The notes under the pieces: model-generated
What the model was told of the DNA's origin: nothing
The model's database searches: none
The model's input: the letters and a program-made list of their open reading frames with translations, nothing else
Part shown: in pieces, positions 5,586-6,557 of the stretch
Layout of the letters: each line of letters starts with the position of its first letter
How positions within the stretch are numbered: position 1 is the first letter of the stretch
Made by a program: the position numbers and the translations under genes
NCBI GenBank assembly: GCA_017438675.1
Contig: JAFRUW010000017.1
Coordinates: forward strand, 1 to 6,557
Origin: Oscillospiraceae bacterium
GTDB taxonomy: Bacteria > Bacillota > Clostridia > Oscillospirales > Oscillospiraceae
Direction: 5' to 3'
Length of the DNA: 6,557 nucleotides

Positions 5586-6331
5586 TGAAGCAGATTTTTA
5601 AGTATACAGAGGGCATGCTCCCCGTAACCACACATTACTGTCCCGGCTGCACCCACGGTATCGCTCACAGGCTCATCATGGAGGTCCTGGAGGAGAAGGG
5701 TCAGCTTGAAACAACACTGGGCGTCGCTCCCATCGGCTGCAGCATCATGTGCCATCAGTACATGAACATCGACATGATGGAATCCGCCCACGGCCGCGCT
5801 CCCGCAATCGCCAGCGCCATCCGCCGCGTACACCCCGATAAGACCATCTTTACATATCAGGGCGACGGCGACCTGGCCTCCATCGGCATCGCGGAGATCG
5901 TTCACGCCGCGGCAAGAGGCGAAAAGTTCACCACATTCTTTATCAACAACGGCATCTACGGCATGACCGGCGGTCAGATGGCTCCCACCACCCTTATCGG
6001 CCAGCGTTCCACCACCTCTGTTGACGGACGCTCCAAGGAGCTCACCGGTATGCCCCTCAAGGTCTGCGAGCTTCTTGCAACTCTGGACGGCGCCGTATAC
6101 ATTGAACGCGTGGCTCTCAACACACCGGCCCATGTAAGACAGGCAAAGGCTGCAGTAAGGCGCGCTCTTGACATTCAGGATCAGCGCCTCGGCTTCACCT
6201 TCATCGAGTTCCTTTCCACCTGCCCCACAAACTGGGGCCTCACACCTTCCGAGGCCTCCGATTGGGTCAAGGACAAGGTCATCCCCTACTACCCCCTGGG
6301 AATCTATAAGCAGCCGGAGGTGGACAAATAA
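5585..6331 (+). CDS. vorA: 2-oxoacid:ferredoxin oxidoreductase beta subunit (thiamine diphosphate-binding)
   Basis: 248 residues, starting in the TAATG overlap with the alpha gene. The ThDP motif is GDGDLASIG (93-101) followed by FFINNGIYGMTGGQ (118-131). Candidate ligands for the single catalytic [4Fe-4S] cluster are C19 and C22 (CPGC), C52 or C56, and C213 (STCPTNWG), matching the usual CxxC...C...C arrangement of heterotetrameric enzymes. AHGRAPA (68-74) is the conserved HGR loop. The length is normal for a stand-alone beta subunit with no fused domain. It pairs with the alpha subunit to form the active site. Subunit letters differ between organisms, so the symbol vorA is conventional rather than proven. 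Confidence 0.92.
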   Translation: MKQIFKYTEGMLPVTTHYCPGCTHGIAHRLIMEVLEEKGQLETTLGVAPIGCSIMCHQYMNIDMMESAHGRAPAIASAIRRVHPDKTIFTYQGDGDLASIGIAEIVHAAARGEKFTTFFINNGIYGMTGGQMAPTTLIGQRSTTSVDGRSKELTGMPLKVCELLATLDGAVYIERVALNTPAHVRQAKAAVRRALDIQDQRLGFTFIEFLSTCPTNWGLTPSEASDWVKDKVIPYYPLGIYKQPEVDK

Positions 6332-6557
6332 TGAGTACACAGAAACTGTTCTTCGCAGGCTCCGGCGGCCAGGGCATCCTCCTGATGGGTCAGATGATCT
6401 CCTACGCCGCAATGAGCCAGGGTCTGGAAACCACCTTCCTCCCCTCCTACGGTCCCGAAATGCGCGGCGGTACAGCCAACTGCACAGTTATCGTATCCGA
6501 CACCGCAATAAGCTGCCCCCTCATCTACGAGGCTGACGCCATCGTCGTCATGAACCC
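6331..6557 (+). CDS. vorC: 2-oxoacid:ferredoxin oxidoreductase gamma subunit, N-terminal part (cut by window edge)
   Basis: The ATG at 6331 overlaps the beta stop (TAATG). 75 complete codons are visible before the edge, out of roughly 180 usual for the family. The N-terminus FAGSGGQGILLMGQMISYAA (8-27) and SYGPEMRGGTANC (39-51) are the hallmarks of the gamma (domain III) subunit, which contributes to CoA binding. GAG-type purines near 6316-6324 (GGAGGTGGA) inside the beta gene give a ribosome binding site. No frameshift is seen in the visible part. Confidence 0.92.
   Translation, partial: MSTQKLFFAGSGGQGILLMGQMISYAAMSQGLETTFLPSYGPEMRGGTANCTVIVSDTAISCPLIYEADAIVVMN

Noticed and set aside
4509..6557. 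Assignment as 2-oxoglutarate (Kor/Oor) or pyruvate oxidoreductase
   Set aside because: The delta-alpha-beta-gamma order alone would fit oorDABC, but the GPGVGGIQPGQ and GGGNGDYR region of the alpha subunit looks VorB-like. Kept as a caveat rather than excluded; a pyruvate enzyme is least likely.
1..6557. Mobile elements, CRISPR arrays, tRNA or rRNA genes
   Set aside because: I saw no transposase or integrase frame, no evenly spaced direct repeats and no cloverleaf-like sequence. The only long repeat is the inverted T-box core.

Overview
The window looks like part of a chromosome of an anaerobic, moderately high-GC member of the Clostridia (Oscillospiraceae/Ruminococcaceae-like). This rests on tRNA-sensing T-box leaders, strong GGAGG-type ribosome binding sites, TTGACA/TATTAT promoters in AT-rich gaps, and a multi-subunit ferredoxin-dependent 2-oxoacid oxidoreductase. 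The assignment is inferred from gene content and codon style only.

Layout. At the left edge (1-201, minus strand) is the start of a truncated gene for an XRE-type helix-turn-helix protein. Its leader (about 288-543, minus) is a complete T-box riboswitch. About 57 bp separates its -35 box from that of a divergent promoter, which drives a second T-box (about 671-937, plus). That leader precedes a 754-residue fusion protein (1044-3308) made of an XRE DNA-binding domain, a cupin domain and a complete AMP-forming acyl-CoA synthetase. The two divergent units are duplicates: their N-terminal domains match at 29 of 51 aligned residues, and their leaders share a 22-nt identical T-box core.

After a hairpin and a 189-bp AT-rich gap with a candidate promoter comes a five-gene same-strand cluster. 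It holds a MinD/ParA-like P-loop NTPase (3498-4217), a 2x[4Fe-4S] ferredoxin subunit (4282-4509), and the alpha (4509-5585), beta (5585-6331) and gamma (6331 to the edge) subunits of a 2-oxoacid:ferredoxin oxidoreductase, most like the VorB-type 2-oxoisovalerate enzyme. Its last four genes are joined by three 1-nt TAATG overlaps.

How it may work together (inference). An AMP-forming acyl-CoA synthetase next to a VOR-type oxidoreductase, with T-boxes that turn the synthetase on when a tRNA is uncharged, suggests amino-acid supply rather than breakdown. Branched short-chain fatty acids would be activated to acyl-CoA, then reductively carboxylated with reduced ferredoxin to branched 2-oxoacids, which transamination turns into Val/Ile/Leu. 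My best folding puts GUC (Val) and AUC (Ile) in the specifier position of the minus and plus leaders. A competing reading one triplet upstream is CCU and CCC (Pro). The XRE-cupin-synthetase fusion and the duplicated divergent T-boxes are the most unusual parts of the window.
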